Source: Ornithoclostridium faecigallinarum (lineage in GTDB: Bacteria > Bacillota > Clostridia > Christensenellales > UBA3700). Taken from it: a DNA stretch of 12,546 nt. The notes below the pieces were generated by a model that did not search any database, had not been told where the DNA came from, and saw only the letters and a program-made list of their open reading frames with translations. The stretch spans positions 1 to 12,546 of the forward strand of contig DVOI01000067.1 of NCBI GenBank assembly GCA_018713665.1. The letters are read 5' to 3'. The position numbers were made by a program, and so were the translations under genes. This document shows, one piece after another, positions 6,809 through 12,546 of this stretch (within the stretch, counting starts at the first letter, position 1; every line of letters begins with the position of its first letter).

Positions 6809-7024
6809 ATGGATAAGCAACAAAGACAGCAACAGCTCGACGTCGAGAAGTGGGAAGACAGCGCTGCGAAGGGATACGACACTTGCGGCAGCTATGCATA
6901 TTGCTCCGCTTGCGACAAGTCGGTCGAGTTCCCCTGCGCGACCGCCGAAGAGAAGGCGGCAAAGGCTGCGAAAAAGCCCGCAAAGAAGCCGGCAGCGAAG
7001 AAGTCGACCAAAAAGAGCAAGTGA
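6809..7024 (+). CDS. Small four-cysteine protein with Lys/Ala-rich tail
   Basis: A 71-residue protein I cannot assign to a named family. An N-terminal polar part (Gln-rich at residues 4-9) leads to a cysteine cluster C26-x5-C32-x2-C35-x7-C43, whose spacing suits a single zinc site or small zinc ribbon. From about residue 46 the sequence becomes Ala/Lys-rich with repeated KKPA and KKS units, a strongly basic tail like those of histone H1-like bacterial proteins. Binding to DNA or RNA is an inference from this composition. The start is clear: CGGAGG eight bases before the ATG and a strong dedicated promoter, which suggest good expression. An upstream in-frame ATG at 6728 precedes the promoter and is rejected. 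It is a single-gene unit, converging on the GH2 gene across a shared hairpin. Confidence 0.85.
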   Translation: MDKQQRQQQLDVEKWEDSAAKGYDTCGSYAYCSACDKSVEFPCATAEEKAAKAAKKPAKKPAAKKSTKKSK

Positions 7025-7043
7025 TCGCAACAGACAGACAAAG

Positions 7044-7075
7044 CAAAGGACCGTCGCAAACGCGGCGGTCTTTTG
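7044..7075. terminator. Hairpin terminator between convergent genes
   Basis: GACCGTCGC (7049-7057) and GCGGCGGTC (7062-7070) form a 9-bp stem with one G-U pair and an AAAC loop, followed by TTTT on the plus strand. CAAAG precedes it, giving a weaker T-run for the minus strand. It sits between the small Cys4 gene and the end of the GH2 gene and may serve both, better for the plus strand. Confidence 0.75.
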
Positions 7076-7100
7076 TCATGCTCAATATCGATTGAAAGGC

Positions 7101-8816
7101 TCAGTCCTCGTCCGAAACCGCCGAGCACATCAAAGCGTTGGCGACCGCAAACACTTCTTCGTCGGCCTTTACGACCTTGCGGTCGTAGGTGACCAGCCCG
7201 TTTTGCTCGTTTTCGACGTCCGAAAGCTGGGTGTAGATCGCCGCGCAAAGTCCCTGTTCGACCGCCGGCAGTATCTGTTTGCGAAGCAGCTTTTCGATCG
7301 CCGAGTTCATCTTGTCCCTGTCGCGATAGACAAGGTATCCGAACGTCTTTTTTTCGTTGAAGACGTGTCCCTCCACCTTCATGCTGTATCCGCCGTACTC
7401 GCTCAATACGACGTGGCGGCTGTCGCGTTTCGGCATGCGGAAGGGGAGGATGTAGCGGTGGATGCTGCGGACGGGCGCGCCTTGGTCGTACCAGCCGCTT
7501 GTCGAGTCGACAAGACGAGTGTCGTCAAGCTCGAGCAATTTTTGGGTCATCCTTTGGCTGTCGAACTGTCCCCATGCCTCGTTGAACACCGTCCAAAGCG
7601 CGATGCACGGGCAGTTGTAGAGCTGTTCGACCGTCTCGGCCATCTCCTTTTCGAACAGCTTGCGCCCCGTCTCGTCCTCGCGCGCGAGGCGGCGGTAGTT
7701 GGCTTCGCCGTCTTTTATGTTGATCTTGATCGTCGGCGCGACCATCGTCCAAAAGCTCTTGTACTTGCCTCCGCCGTTGACGATGTCCTGCCAGACAATC
7801 ATCCCCAGGCGGTCGCAGTGGTAGTAAAAGCGCATGCTCTCGACCTTGATGTGTTTGCGCAAGGTGTTAAAACCCATCCGCTTTGCAAGGCGGATGTCAT
7901 AGACGTACGCCTCGTCGTTGGGGGGAGTGTAGATGCCGTCCGGCCAATAGCCTTGGTCGAGAAGTCCGGTCATGAAGTAGGGCTTGCCGTTGAGCAAAAA
8001 ACAGGGTTTGCCGTCCTTGCGCTTGCCCATCGCGAACTCGCGCAATGCGAAATATGACTTGACCCTGTCGCCGTCGACTATGATCTCGAAGTGATAGAGC
8101 TTGGGGGTCTCGGGCGTCCAATAGACGGGCGACGCGACCTTGTAGGTGATCTCTCCGTCGGTGCAGTCAAACGGCTTGCCGTCCTCGTCGACAAATATGA
8201 AATTTTTGGTGCCCGTGTTGGTAAACACCTTGATATTGACGCTGTCGTCTTTGACGCTTGGGGTGATCTTCAAGCGCGTGACATAGGTGTCGGGGACATA
8301 TTCGAGCCACACGCTTTGCCACACTCCCGATTGGGGAGTGTACCAAATTCCGCCGTTGTCCTCGCGCTGTTTGCCGCGCGCGCCGACGCCGTGTTCGGAC
8401 GGGTCGCGGATCACCAGCACGAGCTCGTTTTGTTCCTCGGCGACGGCTTCCGCTTCGAAAGAGGTATAGCCGCCCGTGTGCCGCGTCAGCTCTTTGCCGT
8501 TGAGCCAGACGATGCAAAAGAAGTCCGCCGCGCCTATGTGCAGCAGGAATTTGTCCTCGTCGCGCCCTGCGAACGTGCGGCGCATGACCAGAGTCTCGTC
8601 CGCTTTCAGGTGTCTGCCTACGCCCGACAGCGGCGATTCGAGTGCGAACGGCACGCGGATCTTGCCGTCATAGCTGTCGTTCGCCTTGGGGGAATACTCC
8701 CCGGCGACGATCTTGTAGTCCCATTCGCCGTCCAGACTCTCGTAGCTTCCGCGGACCATTTGCGGACGGGGATAGGCGGTGGTGTCGACGTTGTCGCTCC
8801 AAATTGTCTTGATCAT
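7101..8816 (-). CDS. Glycoside hydrolase family 2 (beta-galactosidase/glucuronidase-like)
   Basis: A 571-residue retaining beta-glycosidase without a signal peptide, so it acts in the cytoplasm on imported glycosides. Domains in order: a jelly-roll sugar-binding domain (about 15-175, with FLLHIGAADFFCIVWLNG), an immunoglobulin-like sandwich (about 180-260) and a TIM barrel (about 265-560). The acid/base is E413 in TVFNEAWGQ and the nucleophile is E473 in LSEYGGYS. DQGYWPDGIYTPP and KHIKVE are typical of the short GH2 group in gut Firmicutes and Bacteroidota, whose specificity varies (galactoside, glucuronide, mannoside). The length is normal for that group. The ATG follows GGAGG (minus strand, 8823-8827) by six bases. 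The gene is divergent from the cysteine synthase gene and convergent with the small Cys4 gene. Confidence 0.93.
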   Translation of the reverse strand: MIKTIWSDNVDTTAYPRPQMVRGSYESLDGEWDYKIVAGEYSPKANDSYDGKIRVPFALESPLSGVGRHLKADETLVMRRTFAGRDEDKFLLHIGAADFFCIVWLNGKELTRHTGGYTSFEAEAVAEEQNELVLVIRDPSEHGVGARGKQREDNGGIWYTPQSGVWQSVWLEYVPDTYVTRLKITPSVKDDSVNIKVFTNTGTKNFIFVDEDGKPFDCTDGEITYKVASPVYWTPETPKLYHFEIIVDGDRVKSYFALREFAMGKRKDGKPCFLLNGKPYFMTGLLDQGYWPDGIYTPPNDEAYVYDIRLAKRMGFNTLRKHIKVESMRFYYHCDRLGMIVWQDIVNGGGKYKSFWTMVAPTIKINIKDGEANYRRLAREDETGRKLFEKEMAETVEQLYNCPCIALWTVFNEAWGQFDSQRMTQKLLELDDTRLVDSTSGWYDQGAPVRSIHRYILPFRMPKRDSRHVVLSEYGGYSMKVEGHVFNEKKTFGYLVYRDRDKMNSAIEKLLRKQILPAVEQGLCAAIYTQLSDVENEQNGLVTYDRKVVKADEEVFAVANALMCSAVSDED

Positions 8817-8833
8817 AACTGTCCTCCGTTTTC

Positions 8834-8862
8834 ATTATAAAGCAAAACGGGCGGCGTTTCAA
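8834..8862 (-). promoter_or_regulatory. Promoter of the GH2 gene (minus strand)
   Basis: On the minus strand, TTGAAA (plus-strand bases 8857-8862) and a perfect TATAAT (8834-8839) are 17 bases apart. Transcription would start near 8827, at the ribosome binding site, giving a leader of about 11 bases. No operator was recognised, but a TCGGCG/CGCCGA inverted repeat at 8877-8897 lies between this promoter and the divergent one. Confidence 0.8.
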
Positions 8863-8876
8863 CCTTTTTGACAAAA

Positions 8877-8897
8877 TCGGCGACGGAAATGCGCCGA
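8877..8897. repeat. Inverted repeat between divergent promoters
   Basis: TCGGCG (8877-8882) and CGCCGA (8892-8897) flank 9 bases. The repeat lies between the divergent GH2 and cysteine synthase promoters, so it could be a shared operator. It is short and GC-rich in a GC-rich genome, so chance is possible. Confidence 0.3.
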
Positions 8898-8902
8898 GCG
8901 TA

Positions 8903-8931
8903 TTGCAAACGCGCGCGCTTTGTTATATAAT
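8903..8931 (+). promoter_or_regulatory. Promoter of the cysK-comF-GH13 unit
   Basis: TTGCAA (8903-8908) and a perfect TATAAT (8926-8931) are separated by 17 bases. Transcription would start near 8938, giving a leader of about 14 bases that keeps AAGGAG at 8938-8943. No T-box, SAM riboswitch or CymR-like site could fit in or be seen in this leader. Confidence 0.75.
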
Positions 8932-8951
8932 TGAAGAAAGGAGTCGAGATT

Positions 8952-9878
8952 ATGACGATTTTTCATGACGCGACGCGGCTTGTCGGACGCACGCCGTTGC
9001 TCGCATTGGACAGGCTCAAACAAAAGCTGGGATTCAAGGCGGATATCTTCGCCAAATTGGAGTGCTTCAATCCCTACAGCGTCAAGGACAGAGTGGCGCT
9101 GCGCATCATCGACGACGCCGAGGCTTCGGGCGCGCTCAAGCCGGGTGGCACGATCGTCGAGCCGACGTCGGGCAACACCGGCATAGGGCTGGCGTTTGTC
9201 GGCGCGGTCAGGGGGTATGAGGTCGTTTTGGTGATGCCGTCGAGCATGAGCGTCGAGAGGCGCAAGATCTTGAAGATGCTCGGCGCAAAGATAGTGCTGA
9301 CGGACGCGGCTCTCGGGATGAAGGGCGCGGTCGAAGAGGCGGAGCGCATCGCAAAGGAGAGCGGCGCGTTCATCGCCGATCAATTCGCCAATCCGTCCAA
9401 CGCAAAGGCGCACGAGGACACCACCGCGCGCGAGATATTGGAAGATACCGGCGGCGGAGTCGACATCTTTGTCGCGACGATCGGCACAGGCGGTACGCTC
9501 ACCGGGAATGCGCGCGCTCTCAAAGCGGCGCTGCCGGCGCTCAAAGCGTACGGAGTGGAGCCGGCGGCGTCACCTCTTTTGACAAAGGGGCACGCCGGGC
9601 GGCACAACATACAGGGCATAGGGGCGAACTTTGTGCCCGAGGTGCTCGACATGAGCGTCGTCGACGGGGTGATAGACATCGCGGACGACGACGCATACGC
9701 GACGTCGCGTCTGCTTGCGCGCACGGAGGGGGTGCTGGTCGGCATCTCGTCGGGCGCGGCGCTCGCGGCGGCGATATCGCTGGCAAAGTCGGACGAAAAC
9801 GCCGGCAAAAAGATAGTCGTCGTGCTGCCCGATACGGGGGAGAGATATGTGTCCACGCCGCTCTTCGACGTCGATTGA
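8952..9878 (+). CDS. cysK: Cysteine synthase (O-acetylserine sulfhydrylase)
   Basis: A 308-residue fold-type II PLP enzyme that makes cysteine from O-acetylserine and sulfide in the cytoplasm. The PLP lysine is K45 in NPYSVKDR. TSGNTG at 72-77 binds the substrate carboxylate. GTGGT at 178-182 holds the PLP phosphate. GISSGA at 264-269 supplies the Ser next to the pyridine nitrogen. QGIGANFVPE near 221-230 matches the conserved active-site loop of CysK. The length is normal for CysK/CysM. The ATG at 8952 follows AAGGAG by eight bases; a TTG at 8931 in the same frame lies within the -10 box and is rejected. It is the first gene of a tight three-gene unit. CysK versus CysM cannot be settled from sequence alone. 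Confidence 0.94.
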   Translation: MTIFHDATRLVGRTPLLALDRLKQKLGFKADIFAKLECFNPYSVKDRVALRIIDDAEASGALKPGGTIVEPTSGNTGIGLAFVGAVRGYEVVLVMPSSMSVERRKILKMLGAKIVLTDAALGMKGAVEEAERIAKESGAFIADQFANPSNAKAHEDTTAREILEDTGGGVDIFVATIGTGGTLTGNARALKAALPALKAYGVEPAASPLLTKGHAGRHNIQGIGANFVPEVLDMSVVDGVIDIADDDAYATSRLLARTEGVLVGISSGAALAAAISLAKSDENAGKKIVVVLPDTGERYVSTPLFDVD

Positions 9879-10686
9879 GATAGGAGTGTTCGGCACGCGC
9901 AAAGGGGACAGGCTCAAAGTTTTGTTCCGCAAGTGGCGCAGCAAATTGTATTTGGACGGTCCCGTCTGTTCGGCGTGCGGCAAAGAGCTTCTTTCGCACA
10001 TCCGCGGCGGCTTGTGCCCCGAGTGCGAAAAGACGTCGGTCAAATTGGGCACGGACATCTGCGGCAAGTGCGGCAGGGCGCTCGCCAACGAGGCGGAATT
10101 TTGCGACACCTGCATTCGCAACGAGCGCGCGTTCGTCAGGGCGCGGTCGTGCTACGTCTATGAGGGCGCGCCCAAGAAGTTTGTGTACAGGCTCAAATTC
10201 GGCGGCAGGCGCTATCTCGCTGCGTTCATCGCCGAGGCGATGGTCGACCGCTATCTCGATTGCGGTTTCGAATGCGACTGCGTGGTCGCGGTGCCGCTGT
10301 CGGCAAAGCGCAAACGCAAGCGCGGCTACAATCAAGCCGAGCTCATCGCAGAGGAGCTGTCGAGTCGGCTCAAACTTCCGCTGATTGACGGCGCGCTGGT
10401 CAAGACGAAGGAGAACAAATCTCAAGCGAAATTGAAAAGGCGCGAGCGCGAAGAGAACGTGCGCGGCGTCTATGAGGTCACTGCGCCCGAGGCGTTCAAG
10501 GGCAGAAGGGTGCTTGTCATCGACGACGTTATGACGACAGGAGCGACGCTCGGCGAGGTGTCGCGGGTGCTTTACAAGGCAAAGGCGCGGAGTGTGGAGG
10601 CGTTGACCTATTGTTCGACGCGGTTCGTCTCTCCGTCCGAAAATATACTCAACGAGGAGGACTTCTATGAAGACGAGATGGTATAA
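9847..10686 (+). CDS. ComF-family phosphoribosyltransferase-like protein
   Basis: A 279-residue protein with two Cys4 zinc-ribbon-like pairs at the N terminus (C41/C44 with C57/C60, and C72/C75 with C86/C89) and a type I phosphoribosyltransferase domain at about 100-260. The PRPP-binding loop is VLVIDDVMTTGATL, with D226/D227 and TTGAT at 230-234. This is the ComF/GntX layout, linked to DNA uptake in competent bacteria and to unknown roles elsewhere. RKRGYNQAELIA is a conserved ComF stretch. The ATG at 9847 has GGGGGAG at 9836-9842 but overlaps the cysK end by 32 bases; the first 20 or so residues are not family-like, so a later TTG near the KVLF segment is possible. No other competence genes are in the window. 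Confidence 0.88.
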   Translation: MCPRRSSTSIEIGVFGTRKGDRLKVLFRKWRSKLYLDGPVCSACGKELLSHIRGGLCPECEKTSVKLGTDICGKCGRALANEAEFCDTCIRNERAFVRARSCYVYEGAPKKFVYRLKFGGRRYLAAFIAEAMVDRYLDCGFECDCVVAVPLSAKRKRKRGYNQAELIAEELSSRLKLPLIDGALVKTKENKSQAKLKRREREENVRGVYEVTAPEAFKGRRVLVIDDVMTTGATLGEVSRVLYKAKARSVEALTYCSTRFVSPSENILNEEDFYEDEMV

Positions 10687-12394
10687 GGACGCGTTCTTTT
10701 ATCAAATCTATCCGCGCAGTTTCTGCGACGGCAACGGGGACGGCATCGGCGATCTTCGCGGCATCATCTCCAAACTCGACTACATCAAGTCGCTCGGGGT
10801 CAACGCGGTATGGCTGTCGCCGTGCTACAAGTCGCCCAACGACGACAACGGCTACGACATCAGCGACTATCGCGACATCATGGACGAGTTCGGCACGATG
10901 GAAGATTTTGACGAATTGATCGCCGGGCTTCACGAGCGCGGCATCAGGCTCATCATGGACCTCGTCGTCAATCACACGTCGGACGAGCATTGGTGGTTCA
11001 AGGAGAGCCGCTCGTCCAAGGCGAATCCCTACCGCGACTACTACTATTGGAAAAAGGGCAGGGGCAAGGACGGCAAGCGTCCGCCCAACAATTGGATGTC
11101 CAACTTTTTGGGCCCTGCGTGGAAGTATGAAGAGAACACCGACGAGTGGTATCTGCACCTCTTTTCGTACAAGCAGCCCGACCTCAATTGGAACAATCCC
11201 AAGGTGCGCCAAGAGGTCGCCGACATCTGCAATTTTTGGTTTGAAAAGGGCGTGGACGGCTTCCGCTGCGACGTGATCACCTACATCTCCAAAAACGACG
11301 GACTGCCCAACGGCAAGATCAAATTGCCGCTGATCGGCTTTGAGCAATATTGCCTGACCGAGAACTACCACAAATTTATCAAGGAGGTCGCCGACAAGTC
11401 TTGGAACCGCTACGACACGACGATTGTCGGCGAGGCGATGGGCATCACCTCCAAAAACGCCGCCGGCTACATCGACGAGAGCGTCGGCGAGCTGGATTGC
11501 GTGTTCTCGTTCGAGCACACCAACTGCGACCGCTACACCCAGATCTTGCCGCACAAGCTGAGCGTGCGCAAGCTCAAATCCATTTTCGCCAGATGGCAGG
11601 CTCTGCCCAAAACGTGCGCGCCCACTCTGTTTTTCGAGAATCACGACCAGCCGCGCAGCGTGCCGCGCTTTGTCGGCTACGACGTCGGCGAGCACCGCGA
11701 CAAGGCGGCGAAGATGCTCCCCGTCGCGCTGTATATGCAACGCGGCGTGCCCTTCATTTTCCAGGGGCAGGAACTCGGCATGAGCGACATCCCGATCGGC
11801 AAAGAGGGTACGGTATGGCGCGACGGCAAGCCCGTCAAGGCGACGCTCACCGCCGAAGAGGTCTACAAGGACATCCTGTCCGTCAATGCAATGAAGATGT
11901 TCAAAAAGCGCGCGCCTTTCCTGATGCCCGTCGTCAAAAAGGTGCTCAAAAAGGTCGCTCGCGACAACGCGCGCACGCCGATGCAATGGAGCGACGCGCC
12001 TAACGCCGGCTTCTGTCCCGACGACGTCGAGCCGTGGATGATCGTCAACCCCGACTGCAAGACGGTCAACGTCGCCGCCGAAGAGCATGACGGCGACAGC
12101 TTGCTCAACTACTACCGCAAATTGATCGAATACCGCAAGGGCAGCGACTGCATCAAGAACGGCGACTTCAAGGAGTATTACGCGCGCAGCAACAAACTCT
12201 ATGTCTACGAGCGCAAGACGCCGCAGACCACCGTCGCCGTCGTCTGCAACTTCACCAAAAAGGAACAGCCGTTCACCGTGCCGAGCGAATGGCAGGGCAA
12301 ACAGGCGGTGTGCAAACTTTGCAACTATGACGAGGCGAGACCGCTCGAAAGCCGCACCTTGCGACCATTCGAAGCCGCTGTGTATGAGTTTTGA
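10667..12394 (+). CDS. GH13 oligo-1,6-glucosidase / alpha-glucosidase
   Basis: A 575-residue cytoplasmic alpha-glucosidase of the GH13 amylase family, oligo-1,6-glucosidase type. The conserved regions are present: DLVVNH (D98, H103), QPDLNW (170-175), GFRCDVI with nucleophile D202, IVGEAM with acid/base E256, and FENHDQPR with H326 and D327. DGNGDGIGD at 21-29 matches the calcium-binding loop of this group. The residue after the nucleophile is Val203; in this subfamily Val favours alpha-1,6 bonds (isomaltose, dextran or panose ends), while Ala, Gly or Thr favour alpha-1,4. No signal peptide, so substrates must be imported. The ATG follows GAGGAGG (10654-10660) by six bases and overlaps the comF end by 20 bases. 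It is the last gene of the cysK-comF unit. Confidence 0.95.
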   Translation: MKTRWYKDAFFYQIYPRSFCDGNGDGIGDLRGIISKLDYIKSLGVNAVWLSPCYKSPNDDNGYDISDYRDIMDEFGTMEDFDELIAGLHERGIRLIMDLVVNHTSDEHWWFKESRSSKANPYRDYYYWKKGRGKDGKRPPNNWMSNFLGPAWKYEENTDEWYLHLFSYKQPDLNWNNPKVRQEVADICNFWFEKGVDGFRCDVITYISKNDGLPNGKIKLPLIGFEQYCLTENYHKFIKEVADKSWNRYDTTIVGEAMGITSKNAAGYIDESVGELDCVFSFEHTNCDRYTQILPHKLSVRKLKSIFARWQALPKTCAPTLFFENHDQPRSVPRFVGYDVGEHRDKAAKMLPVALYMQRGVPFIFQGQELGMSDIPIGKEGTVWRDGKPVKATLTAEEVYKDILSVNAMKMFKKRAPFLMPVVKKVLKKVARDNARTPMQWSDAPNAGFCPDDVEPWMIVNPDCKTVNVAAEEHDGDSLLNYYRKLIEYRKGSDCIKNGDFKEYYARSNKLYVYERKTPQTTVAVVCNFTKKEQPFTVPSEWQGKQAVCKLCNYDEARPLESRTLRPFEAAVYEF

Positions 12395-12418
12395 CCGCGC
12401 CGCGCGCATTTGGGCAAG

Positions 12419-12530
12419 GTTGAGGCGGCGGCTTTTACGCAGGGGCATCGTCCCGCCGCTTGCTAAGACCCAAGGGTATTGACCTTCGCGGTCGATGACT
12501 CGCCCCTGCGCAAAATACGCTCGCCTCAAC
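12419..12530. repeat. 112-base nested inverted repeat, possible structured RNA
   Basis: GTTGAGGCG (12419-12427) is complementary to CGCCTCAAC (12522-12530), and CGCAGGGGC (12438-12446) to GCCCCTGCG (12502-12510). TTTT (12433-12436) faces AAAA (12512-12515), so the two arms pair almost throughout, for about 28 bp. The 55-base loop holds its own hairpin, ATTGACC/GGTCGAT around TTCGC (12478-12496). GCGGCGG (12425-12431) could instead pair with CCGCCGC (12453-12459). No T-run follows within the window, and neither strand can be preferred. It could be a non-coding RNA, a leader of a gene to the right or an element end. I do not recognise an RNA family. Confidence 0.6.
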
Positions 12531-12546
12531 TGCGAGCACCGACAAA

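Noticed and set aside
6894..8840. Two long plus-strand frames (387 and 249 codons) opposite the GH2 gene
   Set aside because: They overlap a gene with complete GH2 domains and catalytic residues, and have no ribosome binding site or recognisable protein features.
8868..8873. A perfect plus-strand TTGACA upstream of cysK
   Set aside because: No -10 box occurs 16-18 bases downstream; the TTGCAA/TATAAT pair at 8903-8931 fits better.
10649..12529. A 626-codon open frame on the minus strand opposite the GH13 gene
   Set aside because: Antisense shadow of a clear GH13 gene; Val/Ala/Asp-rich with no domain. It also starts inside the terminal inverted repeat.
12419..12530. Assignment of the terminal inverted repeat to SRP RNA, tmRNA, 6S RNA or a T-box
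   Set aside because: None of the diagnostic conserved bases of these families were found with certainty; a faint likeness to 6S RNA segments is too weak to name, and the sequence is cut at the window edge.
12419..12530. A small transposon (MITE) with the 28-base arms as terminal repeats
   Set aside because: No target-site duplication is visible in the flanking bases and the arms differ by several changes and a length difference; left only as a possibility.

Overview
The window looks like chromosomal DNA of a strictly anaerobic, GC-rich relative of the Clostridia (Bacillota). Coding sequence is GC-rich and dominated by codons ending in C or G. The short intergenic gaps hold near-consensus sigma-A-type promoters, GGAGG ribosome binding sites and GC hairpins with T-runs. 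The only ribonucleotide reductase present is the oxygen-sensitive class III type, in the form found in fermentative Firmicutes. No rRNA, tRNA, CRISPR array, integrase or transposase was seen. The taxonomy is inferred from gene style only.

Layout, left to right. (1) 101-1393: a condensation-domain/acetyltransferase-like protein of unknown substrate, with its own promoter, a leader hairpin and a strong terminator. (2) 1507-1989: a low-molecular-weight protein tyrosine phosphatase, apparently read from a leaderless mRNA. (3) 2335-5183: nrdD-nrdG, anaerobic ribonucleotide reductase and its radical-SAM activase, with overlapping stop and start codons. They sit behind an extended -10 promoter and a good NrdR operator, and end at a UUCG-loop terminator. 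(4) 5371-6691: a maltose O-acetyltransferase-type enzyme overlapping a HAD phosphatase. (5) 6809-7024: a 71-residue protein with four cysteines and a Lys/Ala-rich tail, with its own strong promoter. (6) 7101-8816, minus strand: a cytoplasmic GH2 glycosidase converging on the small gene across a shared hairpin. (7) 8952-12394: cysteine synthase, a ComF-type phosphoribosyltransferase and a GH13 oligo-1,6-glucosidase, each overlapping the next. (8) 12395-12546: no gene, but a 112-base nested inverted repeat that looks like a structured RNA or element end.

Most genes are housekeeping or carbon-scavenging functions: dNTP synthesis without oxygen, cysteine synthesis, and hydrolysis of plant or mucosal glycans and isomalto-oligosaccharides. 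No obvious new multi-gene system is present. The least explained items are the small Cys4/Lys-tail protein, the leaderless phosphatase transcript, and the structured element at the right edge.
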